This document shows positions 9,270 through 17,275 of a stretch of DNA of 64,000 nucleotides, piece after piece. The notes beneath the pieces were generated by a model. That model made no database searches. It was not told where the DNA came from and was given only the letters and a program-made list of their open reading frames with translations. The DNA is from Phytoactinopolyspora halophila (GTDB lineage: Bacteria > Actinomycetota > Actinomycetes > Jiangellales > Jiangellaceae): NCBI RefSeq assembly GCF_003287285.1, contig NZ_QMIG01000015.1, forward strand, positions 1-64,000, read 5' to 3'. How positions within the stretch are numbered: position 1 is the stretch's first letter; each line of letters begins with the position of its first letter. The translations under genes and the position numbers were made by a program.

Positions 9270-9668
9270 TCACGAGCCCGACGGGACGTGGGCCAGAGCC
9301 TCGACCTCGACGAGGCAGTCCGGCCGGGCCAGCCCGGCTACCTGCAGGACGGTCACGGCCGTGGGATGCGCGCCCCAGACCTCCTGGGCCGCCGCGTATG
9401 CCGCGGTCGCGTCCGCCGGTCCGACGAGGTACACGGTCAGCCGGATCACGTTCTCCTGGGCCGCACCCGCCTCGCCCAGCACTGCGAGGACGTTGCGCAG
9501 CGCTTGCACCGACTGAGTGCCCAGGTCCGTACCGACGACGGCGCCGGTCGCATCCACACCGTTCTGACCTCCGACAACGACGAGTCGACCGGCGCCCTCC
9601 ACCTGCACGCCCTGACTGAACACGGGGCTGCGATGCAAGGACTCGGGGTTGAGATGGGTCAGCGTCAT
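9270..9668 (-). CDS. RidA/YjgF-family protein
   Basis: This 132-aa protein has the RidA features: early SPVFSQGVQV, GGQNGVDATG, and the conserved Arg in NVIRLTVYLVG. RidA proteins deaminate reactive enamines and imines in the cytosol; many paralogues act on other small molecules. ATG 9668 is preceded by AGGAG and sits 11 bases after the CGNR gene stop, so the two are co-transcribed. Confidence 0.9.
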   Translation of the reverse strand: MTLTHLNPESLHRSPVFSQGVQVEGAGRLVVVGGQNGVDATGAVVGTDLGTQSVQALRNVLAVLGEAGAAQENVIRLTVYLVGPADATAAYAAAQEVWGAHPTAVTVLQVAGLARPDCLVEVEALAHVPSGS

Positions 9669-9679
9669 GCCTAATCTCC

Positions 9680-10261
9680 TCACTTTGTCGATCTCTTCTG
9701 GCGAGCGCGTTGTTGCCGGACCTTGTTGCGGTTTCCGCAGCGCATCATCGAGCACCACGAGCGATTCCCGGAGCGGGATGTATCGAGGTAGATGACCTGG
9801 CAGTCACCGGCGGCACACTCGCGAATCCGGTCCGCGTGATCACGCAGCACGACGACCGCCTCCCGGGCCAGGCCGGCCAGCACCTGATCGAGTGTCGGCC
9901 GGGGATCGCGCCCAAGCTGCGGCGCGACATCCGGCCGAGCCGCGTGATCGTCGAGGAGCTCGACGGTCGCGGGAGGGAACGCCTCCCCTGCTGCCGCCCG
10001 GGTGACGAGGATGGCAACCGCGTCACGCAGCCGTTTCGTGGCAGCAAGGTCGCTGGCGGTGACGCGGAACCGGACGCCGAAGCGTTCTTCGAGCCACTGC
10101 GCCATGTCTTCGGGCGCGTGCCACCGCTCCCAAAGGGGGTTCGTGCCCATGGAACCCGTGTACGCGAAGTCCAGAGCGATCGATCCGGAGTCGAACCACC
10201 ATCGCGTGCCCTCCGCGGAGACGAACCATTGCCCGACGGAAGGCACGGTCCACGACAACAT
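9680..10261 (-). CDS. CGNR zinc-finger (ABATE-domain) regulator
   Basis: The 193-aa protein has an N-terminal ABATE-like domain that starts with a conserved LDFAYTGS segment and a C-terminal CGNR zinc finger: ECAAGDCQVIYLD, then WCSMMRCGNRNKV with four cysteines and a basic tail. This family is probably DNA-binding and stress-linked. It leads the operon with RidA and is likely autoregulated by a dyad over its start codon. Confidence 0.88.
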   Translation of the reverse strand: MLSWTVPSVGQWFVSAEGTRWWFDSGSIALDFAYTGSMGTNPLWERWHAPEDMAQWLEERFGVRFRVTASDLAATKRLRDAVAILVTRAAAGEAFPPATVELLDDHAARPDVAPQLGRDPRPTLDQVLAGLAREAVVVLRDHADRIRECAAGDCQVIYLDTSRSGNRSWCSMMRCGNRNKVRQQRARQKRSTK

Positions 10262-10272
10262 GTAACTATGTT
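10257..10272. promoter_or_regulatory. Dyad over the CGNR gene start
   Basis: AACAT and ATGTT are inverted arms separated by six bases, and the left arm includes the start codon of the minus-strand CGNR gene. The place suits an autoregulatory operator. The arms are short, so this is tentative. Confidence 0.35.
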
Positions 10273-10502
10273 AGGTGGTTACGCACCGATATCAAACCCG
10301 TGATCAGCGCCGATTTCCAGGAAATTGCACGGACTGCAGGAGGTAGCGTTAGACGAAGGCCGGTGCCACCCAAGAACTGGTCTTCGAGGCGCAGGTGGGA
10401 TGAAGCGTCCGCAAGACCCGAACCGCTGGCGCATGGCTTGAGAAGGGGGCGTCTGCGACGACACGGTGAGAACGAGCCAGAAACAGCGGCGATCGATATC
10501 TG

Positions 10503-11294
10503 ATGAGCGACTACACACTTCGCGCCGCCCAGACCTTCTCCTTACTGTCTCTGCCGGTGCTCATTCCGCAGATGCTGTGGGTGAAGCGGCGGACTCCACT
10601 CCTGCCCGAAGCGGCAGGGGCGTACGGAGAGGTACAGGGAAAGCATCCTGGAGTACGGCTCCTCGTGGTGGGTGACTCGATGGCGGCAGGGGTGGGCGTG
10701 GACCACCACCGTTCTGGTTTCGCTGGTCAGCTAGCTGAGCGGCTCTCGACCGCGGTGGACCGCTCCGTGACCTGGAGAGTCATTGCGCGATCTGGCGCCA
10801 CAACCCGTTCCACCACACGGAAGTTGTCTCAGGGAGCGATCGGCGTCGTCGACACCAAATCTGAGGAGGCCACGTCAGCTCCAGATGCGCCGCCGGATCT
10901 CGTGGTCGTCGTGGTGGGAATCAACGACCTGCTCCGGTTCCGCAGAATTATGGACTGGCGGCATGACATCGAGGACCTGATTACCACGATCCGCCGCGTA
11001 CTTGGGTCCGATGTGCCCATGGGTTTCTCTGGTATGCCGCCAGTATGGCGATTCCCTGCACTCCCCCAGCCATTGCGTGCGGTGCTCGGCATGCGGGCTC
11101 GTCTCATGGATCGCGTACTGCGGGAGAGTGTTAGTAGGTGCGACGCGTTCTGCGTCACGCTTCCGGTTGACGTTATAGCGGACGCGCCGCACATATTCTT
11201 TGCTGATGACCGGTTCCACCCATCGGCACGTGGCTATTCCGAGGTAGCAACCGCCTTCCTACCCCAGGTGCTCGACGTGGTTCACGCGGACTAG
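10503..11294 (+). CDS. SGNH/GDSL-family hydrolase
   Basis: This 263-aa protein carries the four SGNH blocks: GDSMAAG (nucleophile Ser near residue 59), a Gly in block II, VGINDLLRF in place of GxND, and DDRFHPSARGY with the Asp and His near the end. Substrates of such esterases cannot be read from sequence. There is no signal peptide. No strong ribosome-binding site precedes ATG 10503, so the start is uncertain. The 240-bp gap before it holds only the CGNR promoter region. Confidence 0.85.
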   Translation: MSDYTLRAAQTFSLLSLPVLIPQMLWVKRRTPLLPEAAGAYGEVQGKHPGVRLLVVGDSMAAGVGVDHHRSGFAGQLAERLSTAVDRSVTWRVIARSGATTRSTTRKLSQGAIGVVDTKSEEATSAPDAPPDLVVVVVGINDLLRFRRIMDWRHDIEDLITTIRRVLGSDVPMGFSGMPPVWRFPALPQPLRAVLGMRARLMDRVLRESVSRCDAFCVTLPVDVIADAPHIFFADDRFHPSARGYSEVATAFLPQVLDVVHAD

Positions 11295-11352
11295 GCCGTG
11301 TTTGAGAAGTGGGGTTGCACGTGGCATCGGGCGCAGTCGATCGAGTAGAGTC

Positions 11353-11374
11353 AACTAACCAAATTTGGCTAGTT
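11353..11374. promoter_or_regulatory. PadR-type operator before the VOC/padR operon
   Basis: AACTAACCAAA followed directly by TTTGGCTAGTT forms a 22-bp inverted repeat with one mismatch, 22 bases before the VOC start. It is AT-rich against GC-rich surroundings. The padR-like gene in the same operon is the natural binder. Confidence 0.7.
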
Positions 11375-11395
11375 CATCAGAAGGAGATCCCGGTC

Positions 11396-11779
11396 ATGTC
11401 GACCCTGACGCCCTACGTGATGGTGGAAAGCGCCCGCCCATTCGCCGAGTTCCTCTCCGACGTCTTCGACGCCGCCGTGTGCAACGTCGTCCCCCTGCAT
11501 ACGGACCCCGAGCGAGTGATGCACGCCGAGGCACGCATCGGCTCGGCGGAACTGTACTTCGCCGACGCCGGCCCCGATGGTGGCCAGTGCCAGCGCTTGC
11601 CCACCGAGCCCGCGCACATCCAGTTGTGGACGACGGTTCCGGACGCGGAAACCACCCATGCGCGGGCGATCACCCGTGGCGCCACCTCGGTGATGGAGGT
11701 GACGCGCCAGGACGACCACAGCCGGCTGGGAGGTTTCGTCGCGTTCGGCGCGCTGTGGTGGGTGAGCACGGCGGCCTGA
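11396..11779 (+). CDS. VOC-superfamily (glyoxalase-like) protein
   Basis: The 127-aa protein has two beta-alpha-beta-beta-beta repeats of the VOC fold, beginning TLTPYVMVESARPFAEFL and ending GGFVAFGALWWVS. It belongs to the PhnB-like group often annotated as glyoxalase or bleomycin-resistance protein; ligand unknown. ATG 11396 has a strong AAGGAG eight bases upstream, which rules out the longer upstream start. It is followed 28 bases later by a padR-like gene, and the shared operator suggests a self-regulated response pair. Confidence 0.85.
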   Translation: MSTLTPYVMVESARPFAEFLSDVFDAAVCNVVPLHTDPERVMHAEARIGSAELYFADAGPDGGQCQRLPTEPAHIQLWTTVPDAETTHARAITRGATSVMEVTRQDDHSRLGGFVAFGALWWVSTAA

Positions 11780-11807
11780 ACACCGATCCAACAGGAGCGC
11801 AACTACC

Positions 11808-12368
11808 GTGTCCGCTATTCGACTCCTCGTGCTCGGTGCCGTGCGACGCCGAGCACGAGCACATGGCTACCAGGTTCGTTCCGACTTGGAGGCATGGGGA
11901 GCGCACGAATGGGCCAACGCCAGGTCGGGTTCGATCTACCACGCTCTCAAGGCCATGAGCGGAGAAGGTTTGCTGCATACGCATGAGACGACGCCGAGTA
12001 CGGCGGGAGGCCCCCCTCGCATCGAGTATGAACTGACCGGCGAGGGCGAACATGCCTACCTCTCCCTGCTGCGCACGGCACTGTCCAGCCGCGAACCCCG
12101 TCTGGATCTCCTCGCCGCAGCGGTCGGCCTCATCGACGACCTCACCCGCGCTGAAGCGATTGACCTACTGCGGCAGCGCGCTCGGGCGATGGACCAGTGG
12201 CGAGCACGTATCACCGAGCACGTGCCCGCCGATGCCGACCTGGAGAGCTGGGGACCCGTCGGTGAGGTCATCGGCCTCTGGCTGCACACCGCCGACAGCC
12301 GCGCGGCGTGGACGCAGCAGATCATTCAGCGCCTCGAGAAGGGCTCGTACCGGATGGCCGACGATTAG
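11808..12368 (+). CDS. PadR-family transcriptional regulator (Vir-type C terminus)
   Basis: The 186-aa product has an N-terminal winged helix (AIRLLVLGAVRRR, then SGSIYHALKAMSGEGLL and the PPRIEYELTGEG wing) and a longer C-terminal helical dimerisation domain, as in subfamily-2 PadR proteins. The start is GTG 11808 with AGGAG upstream. It probably represses its own operon through the dyad at 11353-11374. Confidence 0.88.
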   Translation: MSAIRLLVLGAVRRRARAHGYQVRSDLEAWGAHEWANARSGSIYHALKAMSGEGLLHTHETTPSTAGGPPRIEYELTGEGEHAYLSLLRTALSSREPRLDLLAAAVGLIDDLTRAEAIDLLRQRARAMDQWRARITEHVPADADLESWGPVGEVIGLWLHTADSRAAWTQQIIQRLEKGSYRMADD

Positions 12369-12434
12369 CGCCTTCCGAGACGAACGCCTGACTCCACCAG
12401 GGGAATACCTGGCCCCGTTCGTCGCCAAATCAGG

Positions 12435-13148
12435 TCATGCTGGCCCACAGCTCCAGACGGTAAGCCGCCAGAACAGCCGGCTGCCTCGCTGATTCAGCCG
12501 GATGACGCCATCGGAGATCAACCGGGCGACGTCCTTGGCGCGACTGATCGCGTTGGGTAGCGGGAAGTCCCGGCTGGCCAAGGCGCGCATGTCGTCACCG
12601 AAGACACGCCGGGCTGCCCGCAGCACCTTCGACTCGTCCTGCAACGTCGCCGTCGGAAGATAGACCCGGCCGTGGGGCGTGAGATGGTTCTTGATGTCGG
12701 CCAGCATGGCGATCGGCAGCTCCGCACCAGTCGGTCCGCCTCCACGGCCATCAGGAAACCATCCGGTCGCCTCCGCCACGGCGTCTGGCACCCCGCTGAT
12801 GTCGGCAATGACGGTATCAGCTCGTATGTCGCTCACCGGTTCGAGCAGCGAACCGCACCGGAACTCGGTGATGTCGTCCAAGCCCAGCCGGCGGGCGTTG
12901 GCGTTCGCGCAGTCAATGGCCGGCTGCGACACGTCGCAGCCGATAACCCGGCTGGCGCCCGCACGCGCCGCCACGAAACTCAGGACGCCGCTACCACATC
13001 CGGCGTCAAGAACCGTGTCGCCGGGATTGATCTGCATGGTGTCGCCGAGCACGCGGCTGGTGCTACTCGGCGCGAAAACGCCGGAATCAATCGTCACCGT
13101 GAATGGGCCACCAGCGCCCGTCCAAGTGTAAGACCGTTCTTCATCCAT
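12435..13148 (-). CDS. Class I SAM-dependent methyltransferase
   Basis: This 237-aa protein has motif I VLDAGCGSGVLSF, an acidic end of strand 2 (VIGCDVSQ) and DTVIADISG at strand 4. The fold resembles PrmA/PrmC or protein arginine methyltransferases, but there is no NPPY motif, so the substrate is open. ATG 13148 follows AAAGGA; longer forms lack a better site. It is convergent with the padR-like gene, ending 67 bases from its stop. Confidence 0.8.
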   Translation of the reverse strand: MDEERSYTWTGAGGPFTVTIDSGVFAPSSTSRVLGDTMQINPGDTVLDAGCGSGVLSFVAARAGASRVIGCDVSQPAIDCANANARRLGLDDITEFRCGSLLEPVSDIRADTVIADISGVPDAVAEATGWFPDGRGGGPTGAELPIAMLADIKNHLTPHGRVYLPTATLQDESKVLRAARRVFGDDMRALASRDFPLPNAISRAKDVARLISDGVIRLNQRGSRLFWRLTVWSCGPA

Positions 13149-13517
13149 CGATGCCAGTCCTTTCCTCGCCATCGCCACCTGTACCCAGACCTCTTGCGAG
13201 ATCACCCATTATCGCTACCCTGCTCAGCCAGCCTTGGCGAGTCGCCACCTCTGTTGCAGGCCACCGTTGTCCATCCACGGAATCACCGACCCACCCTCAT
13301 CAGCCATGTTCCCATTATCCACCGCCATCCCCGTGGGTTCACAGCCATGCCCGCCCATCGTCATCTACCCGTGCACACTCCCTACTGCCGACAGACGAAT
13401 GGTTGAACTCTGCTGCCGTGCGACTCGACCGGGACCGAACGCCGACATCTTGCGTGACGAGCGATCGCGATATATCGTCTAAATATCGTGACCGCTCGGG
13501 TGGCAAGGAGGCGAACG
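13149..13517. other. 369-bp intergenic region
   Basis: This divergent promoter region lies between the methyltransferase start and the second padR-like gene. The plus strand is pyrimidine-rich from about 13200 to 13400 with no convincing reading frame. The only clear structure is the PadR-type site near its right end. Confidence 0.6.
13468..13489. promoter_or_regulatory. Likely PadR operator
   Basis: The 10-bp palindrome CGATATATCG (13468-13477) overlaps a direct repeat of ATATCGT at 13473-13479 and 13483-13489, one helical turn apart, 29 bases before the padR-like start. AT-rich sites of this kind are usual PadR targets. Confidence 0.5.
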
Positions 13518-14204
13518 ATGACCCATGCCACTGACTCGACCGACAGGCCATGGACATGGAGCAAGCACTGGTCCTGCGGCCCCGTTGAAGGATGGATCTC
13601 TGCGATGTCCGGCAAGGGCTACGGAAAGTTCAGGGGATTCGGGCCATGGGCGATGTTCGGCCACGCGCCGCCGTGGGCTCACCACTGGAGCGGTCCACCT
13701 GGATACGGCCGCGGCCCGAAGGCCCGGCGGGGCGATATCCGCGCCGCTATCCTGGGCATACTCGCCGAGGAGCCCATGAACGGGTACCAGATCATTCAAG
13801 AGGTTGCCGAACGCAGCCGGGGTGCGTGGAAGCCGAGTCCCGGATCGATCTACCCCACGCTGCAGCAGCTTGAGGACGAGGGGCTGGTGCGCACCGCCGA
13901 GCACACGCACACATCGAAGCGGCGCGCTTTCGAGCTCACCGACGAGGGCCGCGCGTACGTCGAGGCGCACCCGGACGAGATCTCGGCACCGTGGAAGACG
14001 TTCACCGACGCCGAGGAGGACGAGCACGACCTCCAGCCGCTCATCGCTCAAGCGGCGGCCGCTATGTGGCAGATCATGGCTACCGGCACCCCTGACCAGC
14101 AGGCACGCGCACGCGAGGTACTGGCCGAGATGCGGCGCCGCCTCTACGGCATCCTCGCGGACGGTGACGAGACCGACGACGCGGACGGAGGCGGCCAATC
14201 ATGA
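13518..14204 (+). CDS. PadR-family regulator with Gly/Trp/His-rich N terminus
   Basis: The 228-aa product starts with an 80-residue Gly/Trp/Pro/His-rich extension, followed by a PadR winged helix: IRAAILGILAEEPMNGYQII, SPGSIYPTLQQLEDEGLV and a RRAFELTDEG wing. Such extensions are common in actinobacterial PadR proteins and may bind metal or a ligand, though this is unproven. The start is fixed by AAGGAGG seven bases before ATG 13518. It overlaps the DUF1707 gene by four bases (ATGA). Confidence 0.88.
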   Translation: MTHATDSTDRPWTWSKHWSCGPVEGWISAMSGKGYGKFRGFGPWAMFGHAPPWAHHWSGPPGYGRGPKARRGDIRAAILGILAEEPMNGYQIIQEVAERSRGAWKPSPGSIYPTLQQLEDEGLVRTAEHTHTSKRRAFELTDEGRAYVEAHPDEISAPWKTFTDAEEDEHDLQPLIAQAAAAMWQIMATGTPDQQARAREVLAEMRRRLYGILADGDETDDADGGGQS

Positions 14205-14650
14205 CGGGGCAGGACTCCGTACGCATCGGCGATGCCGAACGCGACGCCGCGGCCTCCGCGCTCGGCGAGCACTTCGTGGCTGGCCGGCTCACGAAGGCCG
14301 AGTACGACGAGCGACTGGAAACGGTCTGGAAGGCCCGGTTCGCCGCTGACCTGCAGCCGATCTTCACCGACCTGCCCCAGTCCCCTGGTGCTCACGTGAA
14401 CCGCACGGCACGTACATCACATGGATGGGACGCGGATCGCCGGATCTCCCGGCGCGGGATGGCACACTCGCGTCCGAGCCATGCCCGGATGCACTGGCTC
14501 ACCCCGGTGATGATGCTCGGATTCGTCGGGTTGGCCGCCGTCGTTCTGCTGGGCCTACCGTGGCTGGCACTCATCGCGTTCTGGCTTCTCGCGTGTGGTG
14601 GGTTCGGCCACAGAGGACCCCGGCGGCAGGCGCGCACGTCTTGCGGATGA
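14201..14650 (+). CDS. DUF1707 membrane protein
   Basis: The 149-aa protein has an N-terminal DUF1707 (SHOCT-like) domain, with RIGDAERDAAASALGEHF followed by GRLTKAEYDERLE, a basic linker, and C-terminal transmembrane segments (about 101-140). The pair PadR/DUF1707 in one operon is frequent in actinobacteria and suggests a membrane or envelope function under PadR control; the molecular role is unknown. Confidence 0.85.
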   Translation: MTGQDSVRIGDAERDAAASALGEHFVAGRLTKAEYDERLETVWKARFAADLQPIFTDLPQSPGAHVNRTARTSHGWDADRRISRRGMAHSRPSHARMHWLTPVMMLGFVGLAAVVLLGLPWLALIAFWLLACGGFGHRGPRRQARTSCG

Positions 14651-14993
14651 CGGCCGGCGCAGGCCATCCCTAGCCGGCTACCGTGATGACAACCTTCCCC
14701 GGCGTATCCCCTGCTCCAGGTTACGTTCAATACCACCCAGCCACGGGCCGCCACCGAACACCTCGTCTTCGGCAGGAACAGGCGTGTCGACGGCCCCGAG
14801 CTCCAGGACAGGCGATGGTGAGCACGATCTGTACTCCGACGGCCGCGCCGATCCTCCACAGCAGTGTTGCCACGTACGGCACCGCGGTCAGCAGGACGAA
14901 GGCCAAGGATGGGGTCGCCACGAGCACCAGGAGCATCCTCGTTGGCCCGCTCGAGCGGAAGGGCGAGGTCGAACACCCGCCTCGACGTCCACG
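14651..14993. other. 343-bp region without a confident gene
   Basis: This lies between the DUF1707 stop and the PIN gene stop. A 69-codon minus-strand frame at 14727-14936 has a hydrophobic start (LLVLVATPSLAFVLLTAVPY) but a basic, Cys-rich end and no good start signal. It could be the remnant of a membrane protein gene. Confidence 0.4.
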
Positions 14994-15422
14994 TCATCGA
15001 CGGTATGTAAGATCACGAAACGGGTTCTCGACCGTGACACCGTCATAGACCGCACCGTCAGCAAGGTCTTCGGTCACCAGCCGTGTGCACGCCGACTGGC
15101 GGGCAGCCGCCAGCATCAGAGCATCCCAGTGAGACAATTGCCACCGCTGCCCGTCACGGATCGCGTTGCTGACCAGCGTCGCATCGACCGACACACAGAT
15201 GTACGCGGACATACTCGCGACTATCGCCGCGGCGTCCTGCGACGGCAGTGGCTTGGCCAGCTTTCTCGTCACGATCACGTAGAATTCGTTCAGAACCTGT
15301 GTCGAGATCACGATTTTCCCGCCCGAGCGAAGCACCTCGTGCGCACGCTCCTGCTTAGCGGGATCGGCCTTGTCAACTGCATAGACGAAGACATTGGTGT
15401 CGATGAACGGCCGATCAGTCAT
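14994..15422 (-). CDS. vapC: PIN-domain toxin (VapC-like)
   Basis: This 142-aa PIN-domain ribonuclease has the acidic metal-binding residues in place: Asp8 in FIDTNVF, Glu46 in QVLNEFY and Asp100 in SHWDALML, with a C-terminal ENPF motif. It overlaps the antitoxin gene by eight bases, the usual translational coupling. All key residues are present, so the toxin looks intact. It should cleave RNA unless bound by its partner; the RNA target is unknown. Confidence 0.88.
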   Translation of the reverse strand: MTDRPFIDTNVFVYAVDKADPAKQERAHEVLRSGGKIVISTQVLNEFYVIVTRKLAKPLPSQDAAAIVASMSAYICVSVDATLVSNAIRDGQRWQLSHWDALMLAAARQSACTRLVTEDLADGAVYDGVTVENPFRDLTYRR

Positions 15423-15666
15423 GCTGGCTCAGCCGCTCTTCGTATACGTTGTCGCGAGTCCAGACCCGCCCAGCCGAACCGCTCGACGCGCGGGCACGCC
15501 CCGCAACCGCGATGATCTCCTCGGTCACGTCTCGCTGCCGGTTTCCTGCCGCGTAGCTCTCCAGCCAGTCCCGGACCAGACTGTTCACGCTCTCGCCCTG
15601 CTCCAGCGCCCTGATCCGGGCACGGCGAAGCAGATCTTCGTCGATGGTCAGTGTCAAGTTCGCCAC
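15415..15666 (-). CDS. vapB: Ribbon-helix-helix antitoxin (VapB-like)
   Basis: The 83-aa protein begins with a ribbon-helix-helix segment, NLTLTIDEDLLRRARIRALE and GESVNSLVRDWLESY, followed by a charged toxin-binding tail. GTG 15666 is preferred to GTG 15675 because GAGGGG sits about nine bases before it. It is upstream of the PIN gene and should both neutralise it and repress the operon through the paired sites at 15680-15706. Confidence 0.85.
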   Translation of the reverse strand: MANLTLTIDEDLLRRARIRALEQGESVNSLVRDWLESYAAGNRQRDVTEEIIAVAGRARASSGSAGRVWTRDNVYEERLSQHD

Positions 15667-15679
15667 GCCTATCACCCCT

Positions 15680-15706
15680 CGTGTAGCACGGAATCAGTGT
15701 AGCACT
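15680..15706. promoter_or_regulatory. Paired antitoxin operators
   Basis: Two 11-bp palindromes, CGTGTAGCACG (15680-15690) and AGTGTAGCACT (15696-15706), share the core GTGTAGCAC and are 16 bases apart. They lie just upstream of the vapB-like gene, the place where RHH antitoxins bind as two dimers. Confidence 0.75.
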
Positions 15707-16132
15707 ATCCACCTATGGCATCGGGAAGATGTCCATGTGTGTCGCCCGTCGAGACCAGGCAAGTCAAGAGTTGCTGGCGTAGTTCACCCGCGAGTGCGCC
15801 CGCCAGGGCGTCGACGAGAGCGGCCGACACGTCGTACATCGTGGCGTCGTCCCCGTAGAAGTACCCACTCCACGACCGGGACGCGTCGGCCGCTCCGCGA
15901 CGGAGCCATCGACCTCGTCCGACGGACCTCGCCAGGCGAGCTCGACCACCGTGCCGGTCCTAGGATCGACATGGAACAGTTGAGTTGGGTCGTCGACCCT
16001 GTCGAATCTGTCGGCGCTCACCGGGGTCCGCAGGTACAGCCGATCCGGCGACACGGACCACACCAGGCTGCATTCCGCCTCCGGGGCGCCATCCTCCCAG
16101 TCCAGCGACACTTCACCGTCGAGACGAAGCAC
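15705..16132 (-). pseudogene. Frameshifted hypothetical gene
   Basis: A minus-strand frame from about 16132 reads as a normal protein (VSLDWEDG, CSLVWSVSPDRLYLRTP, FHVDPRTGTVVEL) until about 15890. Good coding sense then resumes in another frame (SWSGYFYGDDATMYDVSAAL and on to LAGELRQQLL), ending at TAG 15705-15707. A single indel near 15875-15925 would restore one protein. No ATG or GTG suits the 5' end, whose open frame runs back into the methyltransferase gene. The family is not recognised. Confidence 0.65.
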
Positions 16133-16220
16133 TCTGACCTCTGCGCAGGACTCCCGGTTGTCGTCCAGACACGCTTCGGCTACCTGGACGCTCGTCGCCG
16201 TGTCCGGCCAGCGTTCTGGG

Positions 16221-17051
16221 TCAGCGTTTGAAGCCGATGCCGCCCGCGATGCACTGCTGAGCCTGGTTCAGCTCCTTGAGTTGCGGGCCGTCGGGCCACC
16301 ACCGCGCGCAGAGCGTCACACCAGGCTCGATCAGCTCCAGGCCGTCGAACAACTCTTCGATCTCGCTCAGCGTGCGGAACGTGCCAGAGCCCATCGGGCT
16401 GTGCCGGAAATGCTCCTCCATATTCTGCGCGACCTCGCTGTACTCGTTCTCCGGGTCGAGGAAGTGCGAGATCGCCACGTACGAGCCCGGCGCCAGCTCG
16501 TCGATGAACGCCTTCATGATCTGGGCCACGTCCCCCCTCGGGCCCTCGTAATGGTGCAGCGTTCCGAGCTGCAGGAAAGCGATCGGCTCGGAGAGATCAA
16601 GGTGCTTGCGTACCACCGGGCTCTCCAGGACTTCCCGGGGATCGAAGATGTCGGCCGACACGAAGTGGGTGTACTCGTTCTCCTCAAGCAGCGCTCGACC
16701 GTGCGCCAGCACCACGGGGTCGTTGTCGACGTAGACGACTCGCGCCTCCGGGTTGAGCCGCTGGACGACCTGGTGAACGTTCTCCGCGGTCGGCAGCCCG
16801 GATCCACAGTCCAGGAATTGCCCGATGCCCGTCTGCGCCGCCAGGAAGCGGCACGCTCGGATAAGGAACGCGCGGTTGTCCACGGCGAGGTCGCGTACCT
16901 CTGGCGCGGCCGTGGCAACCTTGTTCAGCACCTCGCGGTCGATCTCGTAGTTGTCCTTGCCACCGAGTGCCGCGTCATACACCCGGGCGATGCTCGCCCG
17001 GTTCGGGTCCACGCCAACGGGAACGCGGCTGCTTTGCGGGGCGTCAGGCAT
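16221..17051 (-). CDS. SAM-dependent methyltransferase, PF04672 (DUF574) type
   Basis: The 276-aa protein matches the actinobacterial PF04672 group: DPNRASIARVYDAALGGKDN near the N terminus, FLDCGSGLPTAENVHQV as motif I, VVYVDNDPVV at strand 2 and a C-terminal VTLCARWWPDG. Substrates are unknown; these genes often sit beside XRE/DUF397 regulators, as here. ATG 17051 is preceded by AAGGA; the 35-codon upstream extension is not needed. It is divergent from the XRE gene across 224 bp. Confidence 0.9.
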   Translation of the reverse strand: MPDAPQSSRVPVGVDPNRASIARVYDAALGGKDNYEIDREVLNKVATAAPEVRDLAVDNRAFLIRACRFLAAQTGIGQFLDCGSGLPTAENVHQVVQRLNPEARVVYVDNDPVVLAHGRALLEENEYTHFVSADIFDPREVLESPVVRKHLDLSEPIAFLQLGTLHHYEGPRGDVAQIMKAFIDELAPGSYVAISHFLDPENEYSEVAQNMEEHFRHSPMGSGTFRTLSEIEELFDGLELIEPGVTLCARWWPDGPQLKELNQAQQCIAGGIGFKR

Positions 17052-17275
17052 CGAAGAGTCCTTGCCATACACGGGGGGTTCAGTTGTCACGTAGCATAAA
17101 GGCGGGTGATCACCAGCGCAACGGATTCGGCGGTCGCGAGGTCGTTTTATCGACAACTATCCTTGACTCTGAATTATGTGGCGGTAGCTTCGTAACGTGG
17201 TGGGGTCTGCGGCACTTGGGGCCTGTTGACCCGGTCAAGTCGGATTAGGGGCGGAGCGACGAGGAAGGTACGCAG

